The notes under the pieces are model-generated. The model was given only the letters and a program-made list of their open reading frames with translations. It searched no databases and was not told where the DNA came from. This document shows, in pieces, positions 26,744-35,670 of a DNA stretch of 64,000 nt. The position numbers and the translations under genes are program-made. The DNA is from Asanoa siamensis. Its GTDB lineage: Bacteria > Actinomycetota > Actinomycetes > Mycobacteriales > Micromonosporaceae. Position 1 is the stretch's first letter, and each line of letters begins with the position of its first letter. Location: NCBI RefSeq assembly GCF_016862555.1, contig NZ_BONE01000035.1, positions 1-64,000 of the forward strand, in the 5' to 3' direction.

Positions 26744-26865
26744 TGGAACTCCGCGTGGGGGGACGGCGAGATCTCGGAACAGTACCAACGGTGGGCCAGG
26801 CGTGCCGGCCTGTGGCACCATGTACGGATGATCACCAACCGAAAGGGCGGCGACGCCCTGGCGCG

Positions 26866-27672
26866 ATGACCGCGCCCGCGCGGCGGCGTGACGCCGTGCC
26901 AGTTTGGCAGTCAGCGGTGGACATCCGGCGGGAGTGGCTCGATCACGGGCTCTCGACCCGACCCGCCGACCGGGAAGCAGCGGAACGCTCGATGGCCGCG
27001 ATCTACGCCCGGATCTCCCGACCGCGACCCCGGTTCGAGTGGGTCTCCTCCCCCGCCAAGGCACTCGCCCTGGTCCGGGACTGGCCCACCCTGGACGACC
27101 TCTACCGCTGGATCCGCGACCCGGTGGGCCCACCGGCCCTCGCCGGCGACGTGGCCACCGAAGCGTCCCGGTTGCGGGCGGCGCTCAGCGCCGGCGTCAG
27201 CCACGCCGACCCGGAACTGTCGCCGGCCCGCCAGCCGGGCAAGAAGAAGGATCCCTGGCCCGAACTGCCACCGCTGGACGCGCTGGCCCGCGGCGTGCCG
27301 CTGGCCGTCGTGCTGCACCGGGGCGTACGCGGAGCCCTGCATCGCAGTCTGGGCAAGGGTTTCCGGCAACCGGTCCGGTCGGCGCTGGGCCCGGACGTGC
27401 CGGTCTCCTGGTACGGCCAGCAGGACGCGTGCTGGATCGGCTACTACGACACCCTGCACCGCCTCGGCCTCGCCACCTGGAGCAGCGAGACGACCGACCA
27501 GTTCGCCGCGTGGTCCACACTCACCCGCTCGTGCGGCTGGTGGTGGCCGGCCACGGACGTCTGCGTGCTGGTCGACCGGCCGGCGCGGGTCGAGGTCGGC
27601 CGGGTCGACGGCGGCCTGCACGACGAGGTCGCGCTCACCGCCGTCACCTACCGGGACGGCTGGCGGGCCTAA
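26866..27672 (+). CDS. Conserved hypothetical protein (possible DUF6745)
   Basis: A soluble 268-residue protein starting at ATG 26866. Tryptophan-rich C-terminal segments such as VSWYGQQDACWIGYYDTL and CGWWWPATDVCVLVDRPARV recall the DUF6745 group, where a similar YGQ...W..YYD and WWP...C...RP pattern occurs; this is from memory and not certain. A G-rich motif precedes the start by about 15 bases. No catalytic residues were recognised. It converges on the PucR gene with a four-base overlap. Confidence 0.6.
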   Translation: MTAPARRRDAVPVWQSAVDIRREWLDHGLSTRPADREAAERSMAAIYARISRPRPRFEWVSSPAKALALVRDWPTLDDLYRWIRDPVGPPALAGDVATEASRLRAALSAGVSHADPELSPARQPGKKKDPWPELPPLDALARGVPLAVVLHRGVRGALHRSLGKGFRQPVRSALGPDVPVSWYGQQDACWIGYYDTLHRLGLATWSSETTDQFAAWSTLTRSCGWWWPATDVCVLVDRPARVEVGRVDGGLHDEVALTAVTYRDGWRA

Positions 27673-28862
27673 CCGCGCCAGTGCAGGATCTCGAGGGCCG
27701 CGCCGACGTCCACGGCGCGGCCCGCGAGCGGCGCCGGCAGCAGGCGGTCGGCCCGGGCCAGCCGGCGCAGCAACGTGTTGCGGTGGGTGAAGAGGCGCGC
27801 CGCGGCGCGCGACGCGTTGCACTGCTCGGCGATGAACGTCCGCACGGCGTCCCGGATCTCCGCCGGCGCGGTCTCCAGGTCGCCGAGCGTACGCGTGACG
27901 AACCGGTCGGCGCCGGCCGCGTCCTGCGTGACCAGCGCGACCAGTTCCACCTCGGCGAACCCGGCCAGCCGGCGCGTCGAGCCCAGCCGCACCAGCAAGC
28001 GCTGGGTCGTCAGGGCGTCCTGGTGACTGCGCCGGAAACCGTCCACACCGGACGCCGGCGCGCCGAGGGCCACCCGCACCGCCGGCAGCCGGTCCAGGGC
28101 GACCGACGCCGGCCGGCCGTGCACCCAGACCCACCGGGTCGCGGCGCTGGCGATGACGCTCAGCGGGCGGTCCGGGCCGGCCGCGGCGGCCAGCGCGTCC
28201 GCGGCCCGGTCGAGTTGCCGAGGGTCGGCGTCCGGGTCGTCGGTCCAGACGACCGCCGCGGTGTGGGTGCGGTCCAGGGCGTACCCGAGGCGGCTCTCCG
28301 CCCCCAGCACCGGCGCCCCGTCCAGCAGCAGGCTCACGGTCTCGCGCCGTTCCGCGTGCGTACCGCTGGTCAATGCCGCCCGTTCCGCCCGCATCCGCAA
28401 CGAGATCGCGGTGACCGTCGCGTCGACGAACGCGGCGATCGAGCGCAGCGAGACGTCGAGGACCTCCCGCAACTCCGCCGTGTCGGTGGTCAGCGAGCAG
28501 GCGATCCGCACCCAGAGCCGGGCCGCGACCGCCTCGCCGACCCGGTAGGCGTCCAGCGCCGACTCGTCGAGCCCGCGGCGCACGAGGTCGCGGGCGATCG
28601 CCAGCGGCGCCGCCTCGTCGTTGGCGGGCACGGGCTGGCCGGGCGCCCGGACGTTGGCGGCCGCCCAGAACAGCAGGTTGGACCGGTTGGTGCGGCGGGT
28701 CGCGGCGGCGAGCACCGGGTCGCTCGCGATCGGCCGCCGGGCCTCGCCGGCCAGCGTCGCCGCGTCGATCTCGGCGAGCCACTCGGGGCGCGGGTTCAGC
28801 GCGACCTCGGCGCCCTGGCGGATCAACTCCCGTACGCGGGGTGATGGGGGTTCCCAGGACAT
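27669..28862 (-). CDS. PucR/CdaR-family transcriptional regulator
   Basis: A 397-residue regulator. The C-terminal PucR-type HTH is clear: VRTFIAEQCNASRAAARLFT followed by HRNTLLRRLARADRLL. The middle contains a GGDEF-like or sensor region (DGVDGFRRSHQDALTTQRLL), and the N-terminus is helical. It is divergent from the flavin monooxygenase gene, with starts 98 bases apart, so control of that gene is likely. A GTGC-N5-GCAC element near 28880 lies between them and might be its site. Confidence 0.82.
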   Translation of the reverse strand: MSWEPPSPRVRELIRQGAEVALNPRPEWLAEIDAATLAGEARRPIASDPVLAAATRRTNRSNLLFWAAANVRAPGQPVPANDEAAPLAIARDLVRRGLDESALDAYRVGEAVAARLWVRIACSLTTDTAELREVLDVSLRSIAAFVDATVTAISLRMRAERAALTSGTHAERRETVSLLLDGAPVLGAESRLGYALDRTHTAAVVWTDDPDADPRQLDRAADALAAAAGPDRPLSVIASAATRWVWVHGRPASVALDRLPAVRVALGAPASGVDGFRRSHQDALTTQRLLVRLGSTRRLAGFAEVELVALVTQDAAGADRFVTRTLGDLETAPAEIRDAVRTFIAEQCNASRAAARLFTHRNTLLRRLARADRLLPAPLAGRAVDVGAALEILHWRG

Positions 28863-28959
28863 GGCCTGACGCTAGCGGGTGCAGTTCGCACCACACCAGA
28901 GCCGACAACGGTGCAGATCGTCCTCGCTCCGGGTGCGACCCACGGCAGAACATGAACAA

Positions 28960-30498
28960 ATGGCGGTGGAGCATGTCGATGTCCTGATCGTCGGCGCCGG
29001 GATCTCCGGCATCGGGGCCGGTCGGTACCTCAAGACGGAGGTGCCCGGCAAGACGTTCGTGATCCTCGAGGGGCGCGGCGCGTCCGGCGGCACCTGGGAC
29101 CTGTTCCGCTATCCCGGGACGCGCTCCGACTCCGACCTGCACACGTTCGGCTACGCGTTCAAGCCGTGGCTCGACCAGGAGGCGATCGCGTCGGCGCCGC
29201 GGATCCTGGCCTACCTGCGGGAGACCGCGACCGAGAACGGCCTGGACCCGCACATCCGCTACCACCATCGGGTACGCGGGGCGTCGTTCGACTCATCGAC
29301 AGCATTGTGGTCGGTCGACGTGGACGGTCCCGCCGGTGCGACGGCGTTCACGGCGCGCTGGCTGTTCTGCGCCGGCGGCTACTACCGCTACGACGCGGGC
29401 TTCGCGCCACGGTTCGAAGGGCAGGACAGCTTCGAGGGTACGATCGTCCACCCGCAACACTGGCCGGAAGACCTTGACTGGCAGGGCAAGCGGGTCGTGG
29501 TGATCGGCAGCGGCGCGACCGCCGTGACGATCGTGCCCGCGATGGCCGGCACCGCCGCGCACGTGACGATGCTGCAGCGCACGCCGACCTACATCATGTC
29601 GATGCCCACGAAGGACGCGATCGGCAACGCACTGAAGAAATACCTCGGCCCGAAGCGCGGGTACGCCTGGACGCGGCGCAAGAACATCACGATGCAGCGC
29701 TGGATCTGGCGCTTCTGCCAGCGGCACCCCGACCGGGCCCGCCGGTTGATCCGCCGGCTCAACGCCCGCAGCCTGCCGCCGGGCTACCCGGTCGACGAGC
29801 ATTTCCGGCCGCCGTACAACCCGTGGGACCAACGCCTCTGCCTGGTGCCCGACGGCGACCTGTTCGCGGCGATCCGCGCCGGCACGGCGGAGATGGTCAC
29901 GGACCACATCGACCGCTTCACGGCGGACGGCATCCTGCTGGCCTCCGGGCGCCACCTGCCCGCCGACGTGATCGTCACCGCCACGGGCCTCAACGTGCAG
30001 GCGCTGGGCGGCATCACCCTGACCGTCGACGGCGTGCCGGTCCGCGTCAACGACACGATCGCCTACAAGGGCATGATGCTGTCGGGGGTGCCGAACTTCG
30101 CGTTCATCGTGGGCTACACGAACTCGTCGTGGACGCTCAAGGTGGGCCTGCTCTGCGAGCACTTCTGCCTGCTGCTGGCCCACATGGACAAGCACGGCTA
30201 CGAGATCTGCCGCCCGGAGCCGGCGGACCCGACGATGCCGACGCGCCCGTTCCTGGACTTCGACGCGGGTTACATCCGCCGGGTCATCGACCACCTCCCC
30301 CGCCAGGGCGACCGCCTACCGTGGCTGACCTCGATGCACTACCACACGGACGTCAAACTCCTCCGCGCCGACCGCGTCACGGACCCGGAACTCCACTTCG
30401 GCCGCGCGGCGAACGTCGCTGAAGACGATCAACATCAAGATCTACGGAGACCGGATCGTCCAGGTGCAACACCTGACCGCTCCGGGCTTCCGCGCTGA
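28960..30498 (+). CDS. Flavin-containing/Baeyer-Villiger-type monooxygenase
   Basis: A 512-residue FAD/NADPH monooxygenase. Visible motifs are the FAD fold VGAGISGIGAG near residue 12, GGTWDLFRYPG, the FxGxxxHxxxWP fingerprint FEGTIVHPQHWP at 158-169, and the NADPH fold VVVIGSGATA near 182. The family oxidises ketones to esters or hydroxylates lipophilic substrates. Homologues end soon after TDPELHF; here about 30 extra residues (from about 30405) run antisense into the Uma2 gene. Start ATG 28960 is chosen from family length. Divergent from pucR. Confidence 0.87.
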   Translation: MAVEHVDVLIVGAGISGIGAGRYLKTEVPGKTFVILEGRGASGGTWDLFRYPGTRSDSDLHTFGYAFKPWLDQEAIASAPRILAYLRETATENGLDPHIRYHHRVRGASFDSSTALWSVDVDGPAGATAFTARWLFCAGGYYRYDAGFAPRFEGQDSFEGTIVHPQHWPEDLDWQGKRVVVIGSGATAVTIVPAMAGTAAHVTMLQRTPTYIMSMPTKDAIGNALKKYLGPKRGYAWTRRKNITMQRWIWRFCQRHPDRARRLIRRLNARSLPPGYPVDEHFRPPYNPWDQRLCLVPDGDLFAAIRAGTAEMVTDHIDRFTADGILLASGRHLPADVIVTATGLNVQALGGITLTVDGVPVRVNDTIAYKGMMLSGVPNFAFIVGYTNSSWTLKVGLLCEHFCLLLAHMDKHGYEICRPEPADPTMPTRPFLDFDAGYIRRVIDHLPRQGDRLPWLTSMHYHTDVKLLRADRVTDPELHFGRAANVAEDDQHQDLRRPDRPGATPDRSGLPR

Positions 30499-30970
30499 GC
30501 ACGTAGTGCTCACCCTCGAGCCGGAAGACTCGCAGCAACAGCTCGGAGGTGTCGCCCTCGACGAGTAGGTAGGTGGGAATGCCGGCCTCGGCATAGAGAT
30601 TCATCTTGGTCACTCGGTCGGCGACCGCGTTGCTGGGCGAGACGATCTCACACACCAGCCGCACCTCACGGGCTTCGACCACCGTGCCGTCGAGGTCTGT
30701 GTCGGCCACGACAAGATCCGGTATCACGATCCGGTCGGTCTTGAGACGAAGGTTGATCGTTTCGTACAGGACCAGCCCACCGGCCTCCACCGCGGCGTTG
30801 AAGGCCACCACGAGCTGGACGCTCAGGTGTTGGTGGCGTTTTGAAGGCGCGGGGCTCACCAGAAGACTCCCGTCGATGAGTTCAATGCGGGCAGGGGTCT
30901 CGCCGAGCTGGAAGAAGTCCTCCTCGCTCAGCGGCCCTAGGCTGACCCAGTCGAGAGTTGCCACCGTCAT
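30377..30970 (-). CDS. Uma2-family PD-(D/E)XK nuclease-like protein (copy 2)
   Basis: A 197-residue Uma2 protein, paralogous to the 14550 gene: IELIDGSLLVSPAPSKRHQ, IVIPDLVVADTDLDG and LVCEIVSPSNAVADR align closely. The natural end is expected near residue 184 (DLDVDRLQ, about 30419), as in copy 1. A further 13 arginine- and proline-rich residues run on antisense to the monooxygenase tail, so both convergent genes appear to lack their original stops. The catalytic Asp and Glu remain, so the protein may still fold. Confidence 0.78.
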   Translation of the reverse strand: MTVATLDWVSLGPLSEEDFFQLGETPARIELIDGSLLVSPAPSKRHQHLSVQLVVAFNAAVEAGGLVLYETINLRLKTDRIVIPDLVVADTDLDGTVVEAREVRLVCEIVSPSNAVADRVTKMNLYAEAGIPTYLLVEGDTSELLLRVFRLEGEHYVLSAEARSGQVLHLDDPVSVDLDVDRLQRRSPRGRSGVPGP

Positions 30971-30999
30971 TGCTCACCTCCACGTCCAGTTTCGCACGG

Positions 31000-31968
31000 T
31001 TACGCCCCCACCGGTACCGCGCTGCGGGCGGCGGCGAGGGTGAGGGCGCGGTGCAGCAGGCGGGAGTCGCCGAGTAGGGCGCGGAGGCGGCGTTCCAGAC
31101 CCGCGATCGGGATCAGGTTCTGGGGTGCGCGCGGGTCCTTGTAGGGCGTCGAGGCGAATCTCGGCAGCGTGACCAGCGACAGGTCCGCCAGCTCGATCGC
31201 CTCCTGCGACGGCAGCTCCGTCGAGCACTCCACGCGCACGATGCCCGCCCACGGTGCGCCGGTCGGGCCGGGCAGGCGCAGGTACCAGGTGTAGCCGCCC
31301 CAGGCCGTGCCCATCAGGAACACCGGTGAGCGTTCGCCCGGGCGCAGCGCCGTGACCACCGCGGTCAGGGTCGCGTCCAGATACTGGCTCTGCTGCGTCT
31401 TGACGTAGCCGATCGTGCGGGTGAGCTGCCGGCGGTTGCGCAGCGGGCCGTCGACCACCAGCAGCTCCTGCGACTCGCCGCGGACCTGGGTGGAGACCGC
31501 CACCTCCAGCGCCGTCAGCGGGCCCTGCACCGCCGGGATCAGCCGGGCCGGGTCGGGGGCGCCGGAGATCTGGCGTACGCCGTAGCGGACCGAGCCCGCC
31601 GTGATGTCCTGCGCCGTCGGTGACGTCGTGAACAGGCCGCGCTCGACCAGGGCACCGGCCAGCGACGCCGCTCCCGCGCGCAGGTCACAACGGACCACAC
31701 CCGCCGCGTACGAGGCCGCCAGGCCCGGATGCGACGTGCCGTCCTCCTCCCGCGTCCACAGGCTCGCGTCGATCCGGCGCACACCGTCGACCAGCAGCAC
31801 CACGTCGGGTGCGCGGACCGTCGGCGGCGCCGTCAGCGGTCGCCAGGCGGCGGCCGGCAGCTCGACGTCGGTGTTGACCTGCGCGCTGCTCTGGGTGGCC
31901 GGCGCACTGGAGGCCTCGAACGAGGCACCGTACGACGGATCCCAGTTGTCGACGAAATAGCTGGTCAT
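31000..31968 (-). CDS. NurA-domain-like nuclease
   Basis: A 322-residue protein that I read as a NurA-type nuclease. Acidic motifs typical of the NurA fold are present: VVLLVDGVRRIDASL with Asp61, LLVVDGPLRNR with Asp173 followed by GYVKT, and VRVECSTE near 260; the C-terminal segment LIPIAGLERRLRALLGD also fits. NurA works with HerA to resect DNA ends. The start ATG overlaps the sbcC stop by four bases (ATGA), and a HerA-like gene is upstream in the same operon. The assignment is from motif and context; a profile search would settle it. Confidence 0.72.
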   Translation of the reverse strand: MTSYFVDNWDPSYGASFEASSAPATQSSAQVNTDVELPAAAWRPLTAPPTVRAPDVVLLVDGVRRIDASLWTREEDGTSHPGLAASYAAGVVRCDLRAGAASLAGALVERGLFTTSPTAQDITAGSVRYGVRQISGAPDPARLIPAVQGPLTALEVAVSTQVRGESQELLVVDGPLRNRRQLTRTIGYVKTQQSQYLDATLTAVVTALRPGERSPVFLMGTAWGGYTWYLRLPGPTGAPWAGIVRVECSTELPSQEAIELADLSLVTLPRFASTPYKDPRAPQNLIPIAGLERRLRALLGDSRLLHRALTLAAARSAVPVGA

Positions 31969-34439
31969 ATCCCGCTCCGGGTGATGTGCGCCGTGCGGGC
32001 GTCCTTGGTCACGTCGAACCGCACCGGCACCCGCTCGGCCAGCGCACCCACGTGGGTGACCACCCCGACCATCCGGTCGCCGCGGGCCGCCAGGCCCTCC
32101 AGCGTCGCCGCCACGGTGTCCAGCGTCGCCGCGTCCAGCGTCCCGAAGCCCTCGTCCAGCAGGATCGACTCCAGGCTGGCCGCCGACGTCGACATCCCGG
32201 CCAGCTGCTCGGCCAGCGCCAGCGCGAGTGCCAGCGACGCCTGGAACGTCTCCCCGCCCGAGAGCGTCCGGACACCGCGCCGCAGCCCGGCGTCGTGGTG
32301 GTCGACGACCGAGAACTCGCCCTTCTCGTGCACCAGGTCGTACTGCCCGCCCGACAGCTCCCGCAGGATCCGCGACGCGCCCTCGACCAGCAGGTCGAGC
32401 GCCTCCTCCAGCAGCCAGCGCTCGAAGTTGTTGGCCCGCAGGTGACCGGCCAGCGACTTGGCCACCTGGCCGTCGCGCTCGTGCGCGGACCGCTTGTCGA
32501 GCAGACCCTGCGCCTGCGCGCGGCGCTCCTCGACCCGGTCGTGCGCCGCCGTCGCGCGCTCGACCGCCACCGTGGCCGCCCGGACGTGGTCGTCGGGTGC
32601 CGGCAGGCCGGCCTCGACGAACGCCGCGTCGAGCCGCTCCCGCGCCGCGGCGACCGTAGCCGCGGCCTCGGCGGCGCCGGCCGCCAGCGCGGACCGGGCC
32701 GACCGTCGGTTGTCCACTTCGGACGACGACCAGCCGGACAGTGCCGACCAGGACGCGGCCAGGTCCTCACGGGCCGCGGCCGGCGGGCCGAACCGGGCCA
32801 CCGCGTCGCGGGTCGCGTCGAACTCCGTCCACCCGCGGGTCAGCCGCTGCTCCGCCGCGGCGCGGCCGGCGTTGGCCGTGCGCGCCTGCTCGCGGGCCGA
32901 CTTCAGCGCGGCGACCGCGCCGTCGAGCGTCTTCTGCAGCGACGCCAGCGTCGCCAGCTCACGGCGCAGCGCGGCGACACCCGGCGAGGTGGCGAGCTGC
33001 TCGTCGAGGGCCGCCAGCCGGACCACGAGCTGCTCGTGCTGGGCGCGGGCCCGGTCGAGGGTACGTTCCAGTGCGCGCGCCGCCTTCTCCCGCTCGGCGA
33101 CCTGGGCCTGCGCCTTCTCGTCGGCGGCCTTGGCGGCGTGGCCGGCCTTCTCCGCCGCCGGCACCGCGGACGACGACGGCACGGCGGGCACGGTCGACAC
33201 GGGCTGTTCGCAGACCGGGCAGGGCGCGCCGGCGTGCAGGTGCACCCGCAGCGCGCCGGCCCGGTCGGCCGCCTGCGCGTCCTGGTAGGCCCGCCGGGCC
33301 GCCTCCAGCTCGGCGGCCGTTCGCAGGGCCTGGGCGCGGGCCTTCTCCAGCGCCGCCGCCGCGGACCGGTGCTCGGCGACCGCGCTCGACAGTCCGTCCT
33401 GGAGCGACGCCGCCTCGGCGGTCACCGCGTCGTGCTCCTCGTGCGCGCGCAGCAGCAGGCGCAGCGCCGCCGGGTCGCCGGCCGCGGCCAACTCGCCGCG
33501 CAGCTTCTCCTCGCGGTCCTCGGCGGCTGTGACCGCCTCGGCGGCCGTGGTGGCCGCCTCCCGGGCGGTCGTCGCCGCCTCGGCCAGCTCCGTGACGCCG
33601 CGCGGCGGGCGGACCCGGTCGAGCAGCGCGATCTCGTCGTCGAGGGCGGCGAGCCCCGCGGTGACCTCGGCCGCCAGCCGCTGCGCCTCGGCGAGCGCGG
33701 GCATCCCCTCGGTGACCCGGGTCGCCAGGGCCAGCATCGCGTCGACCCGCTCGGCGGCCGCCGCGAGCGCCTCGTCGGAGGTGTCGTCGAGGCCGGCCAG
33801 GAGCTGGTCGACCGCGCGCAGGTCGGCGTCGGCCTGCTGCGCGCGGGCGGTGGCGCGGCGCTGGATGTCCTCGTAGACGTGCAGCCCGAGCAGGTTGACC
33901 AGGATCTGCTGGCGGGTGGCCGGCTTGGCGTGCAGGAAGTCGGCGAACTGGCCCTGCGGGAGGATCACGCAGCTCGTGAACTGCTCGTACGGCAGCCCGA
34001 CCGCGTGCAGCACCGCCTCGTCCATCTCGGCGGGCGTGCCGGCCAGCACGTCACCCAGGTCCTCGGGCGTCATCCCGGTGTCGAGTTTGGACACGTCGAA
34101 GTTGTCGGGCATCTGCTGCAGCCCGGCGCCGCCGGTCTTCACGTTGCCGCGGCTGTCCCGGCGGACGACCCGCGTGGCCACGTAGCGGGCGCCGCCGGAC
34201 TCGAAGACCAGCCGGACCCGGGCCTCGGTCGCCGACGGCGACAGCGCGTTCGCGATGCCCCGGCTGCTTCCCCACCGCGGCACCTGACCGTAGAGCGCGA
34301 AACAGATCGCGTCGAGCACAGTGGACTTGCCGGCACCGGTCGGCCCGACGAGCGCGAAGAAGTCGGCATCGGTGAAGTCGACGGTCGTCTCGTCCCGGAA
34401 GACGGTGAACCCCGCCATGTCCAACCGAAGGGGTCTCAT
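31965..34439 (-). CDS. sbcC: SbcC, Rad50-like SMC exonuclease subunit
   Basis: An 824-residue ATPase of the SbcCD complex, which cuts hairpins and trims DNA ends. It has the P-loop GPTGAGKST at residues 32-40, long charged coiled coils, the zinc hook CPVC at 407-410, the ABC signature LSGGETFQASLAL and Walker B ILLDEGFGTLDA near the C-terminus. It is somewhat shorter than E. coli SbcC, as in other actinomycetes. Its Shine-Dalgarno GAGG lies in a hairpin after sbcD, and its stop overlaps the nurA-like start. Confidence 0.92.
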   Translation of the reverse strand: MRPLRLDMAGFTVFRDETTVDFTDADFFALVGPTGAGKSTVLDAICFALYGQVPRWGSSRGIANALSPSATEARVRLVFESGGARYVATRVVRRDSRGNVKTGGAGLQQMPDNFDVSKLDTGMTPEDLGDVLAGTPAEMDEAVLHAVGLPYEQFTSCVILPQGQFADFLHAKPATRQQILVNLLGLHVYEDIQRRATARAQQADADLRAVDQLLAGLDDTSDEALAAAAERVDAMLALATRVTEGMPALAEAQRLAAEVTAGLAALDDEIALLDRVRPPRGVTELAEAATTAREAATTAAEAVTAAEDREEKLRGELAAAGDPAALRLLLRAHEEHDAVTAEAASLQDGLSSAVAEHRSAAAALEKARAQALRTAAELEAARRAYQDAQAADRAGALRVHLHAGAPCPVCEQPVSTVPAVPSSSAVPAAEKAGHAAKAADEKAQAQVAEREKAARALERTLDRARAQHEQLVVRLAALDEQLATSPGVAALRRELATLASLQKTLDGAVAALKSAREQARTANAGRAAAEQRLTRGWTEFDATRDAVARFGPPAAAREDLAASWSALSGWSSSEVDNRRSARSALAAGAAEAAATVAAARERLDAAFVEAGLPAPDDHVRAATVAVERATAAHDRVEERRAQAQGLLDKRSAHERDGQVAKSLAGHLRANNFERWLLEEALDLLVEGASRILRELSGGQYDLVHEKGEFSVVDHHDAGLRRGVRTLSGGETFQASLALALALAEQLAGMSTSAASLESILLDEGFGTLDAATLDTVAATLEGLAARGDRMVGVVTHVGALAERVPVRFDVTKDARTAHITRSGI

Positions 34440-34441
34440 GC

Positions 34442-34466
34442 CTCGACCTCACTTCGTGAGATCGAG
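34442..34466 (-). promoter_or_regulatory. Hairpin covering the sbcC Shine-Dalgarno
   Basis: CTCGACCTCAC (34442-34452) and GTGAGATCGAG (34456-34466) pair at 10 of 11 positions around a three-base loop. On the minus-strand mRNA the right arm contains GAGG seven bases before the sbcC ATG. The stem could hold back sbcC translation until ribosomes or a factor open it. Confidence 0.5.
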
Positions 34467-34512
34467 CAGGAGCCCTGGGTCGCTGAGCCACCTGGTTCGG
34501 TCGCAAGCTCCC

Positions 34513-35658
34513 TCACGCCGACGCCTCCTCGTAAAGCTCGTCGAACAGGTCCCGTACGCCGTCGTCCTCGACGCCCCGGGATTCGAGGTAGTCGGCGAAC
34601 AGCTCGCGTGGTGAGCGGCCGGCCCGTTCCTCGGCCCGTGGCCCCGGCGCAGACGCGACCAGGTCCGGGTCGATCCGCACCTCCAGCGCCCGCGGCAGCA
34701 GTTCCTGCACCTCCTCGCGCAGCCCCGCCCGCGGCGTCTCGCGCACGTAGACCCGCAGCCACGCCTCGCCGGGATCGACCGTGGCGAGCTGCTCCAGCGT
34801 GCCGCGCAGCGTGCGCAGGGGCACTGCGGCCGTCACCGGCACCTCGCGGACCTTGGCCGCCGCCTTCGCACCGACGTCGACGATCGACACGGCGGGCACG
34901 TTCTCGGCCTCGCCGAAGTCGATCGCCAGCGGGCTGCCGCTGTAGCGCACCGGGCAGGGGCCGAGCACCGTCTGCGCCCTGTGCAGGTGGCCGAGCGCGA
35001 CGTAGTGGGTGGTGGTCGGGAACACGGTGGCCGGCACGGCGTAGCCCAGCACGGTCTGCGCCTCGCGCTCCCCGCCGCCCTGGCTCGCGCCGACGACCGT
35101 CACGTGCGCGGTCACCAGGTTGACCACGCCCGGCTCCCCGAAGCCTTCCGTGAGCTTGCCGAGCAGCCGCGACAGGTGGTCGGCGTACGTCTGGGTCGCC
35201 TCGGCGGCGGTCAGGTCGTACATCTCGACCGCGCGGACCGCGTACCGCTGGGACAGGAACGGCAGGGCGACCAGCCGCCACCGCTCGCCGCCGGCGGTCG
35301 TGCCCTCGATGACGTGCTCGGCGGGATTTTCCCGGACGCTGCCGCGCAGCGTGATGCCGGCCGCGTCGGCCCACGGCCGCAGCGCGTCGAGCGCCGCGCC
35401 GTTGTCGTGGTTGCCGCCGATCGCCACCACGTCGGCGCCGGTGCGGCGCAGGGCCGACAGCGCGCGGGTGACCAGCCTGGTCGAGTCGGGCGTCGGGGTC
35501 GCGGTGTCGTACAGGTCACCGGCCACGATCACCAGGTCGGGTTTCTCCGCGCGGGCGATCTCGACCACCTGCGCGAGCACCGCGACGTGCTCCTCGGCCC
35601 TCGACTGTCCCTTGAGGACCTTGCCGACGTGCCAGTCGGAGGTGTGCAGGACGCGCAC
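34513..35658 (-). CDS. sbcD: SbcD, Mre11-like nuclease subunit
   Basis: A 381-residue manganese-dependent calcineurin-fold nuclease, partner of SbcC. Phosphoesterase motifs are complete: TSDWHVGK (Asp8, His10), AGDLYD (47-51), GGNHDN (81-86), and later VTAHVTV and LGHLHRAQ. The GTG at 35658 is preceded by a strong AGGAGG nine bases away. The gene begins 12 bases after the herA-like gene and ends 73 bases before sbcC, so this is one operon. No frame damage is seen. Confidence 0.92.
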   Translation of the reverse strand: MRVLHTSDWHVGKVLKGQSRAEEHVAVLAQVVEIARAEKPDLVIVAGDLYDTATPTPDSTRLVTRALSALRRTGADVVAIGGNHDNGAALDALRPWADAAGITLRGSVRENPAEHVIEGTTAGGERWRLVALPFLSQRYAVRAVEMYDLTAAEATQTYADHLSRLLGKLTEGFGEPGVVNLVTAHVTVVGASQGGGEREAQTVLGYAVPATVFPTTTHYVALGHLHRAQTVLGPCPVRYSGSPLAIDFGEAENVPAVSIVDVGAKAAAKVREVPVTAAVPLRTLRGTLEQLATVDPGEAWLRVYVRETPRAGLREEVQELLPRALEVRIDPDLVASAPGPRAEERAGRSPRELFADYLESRGVEDDGVRDLFDELYEEASA

Positions 35659-35670
35659 GGGATGGACCTC

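Noticed and set aside
31986-35123. 1045-residue plus-strand open frame opposite sbcC and sbcD
   Set aside because: Antisense to clear SbcC and SbcD motifs; arginine-rich sequence without domains.
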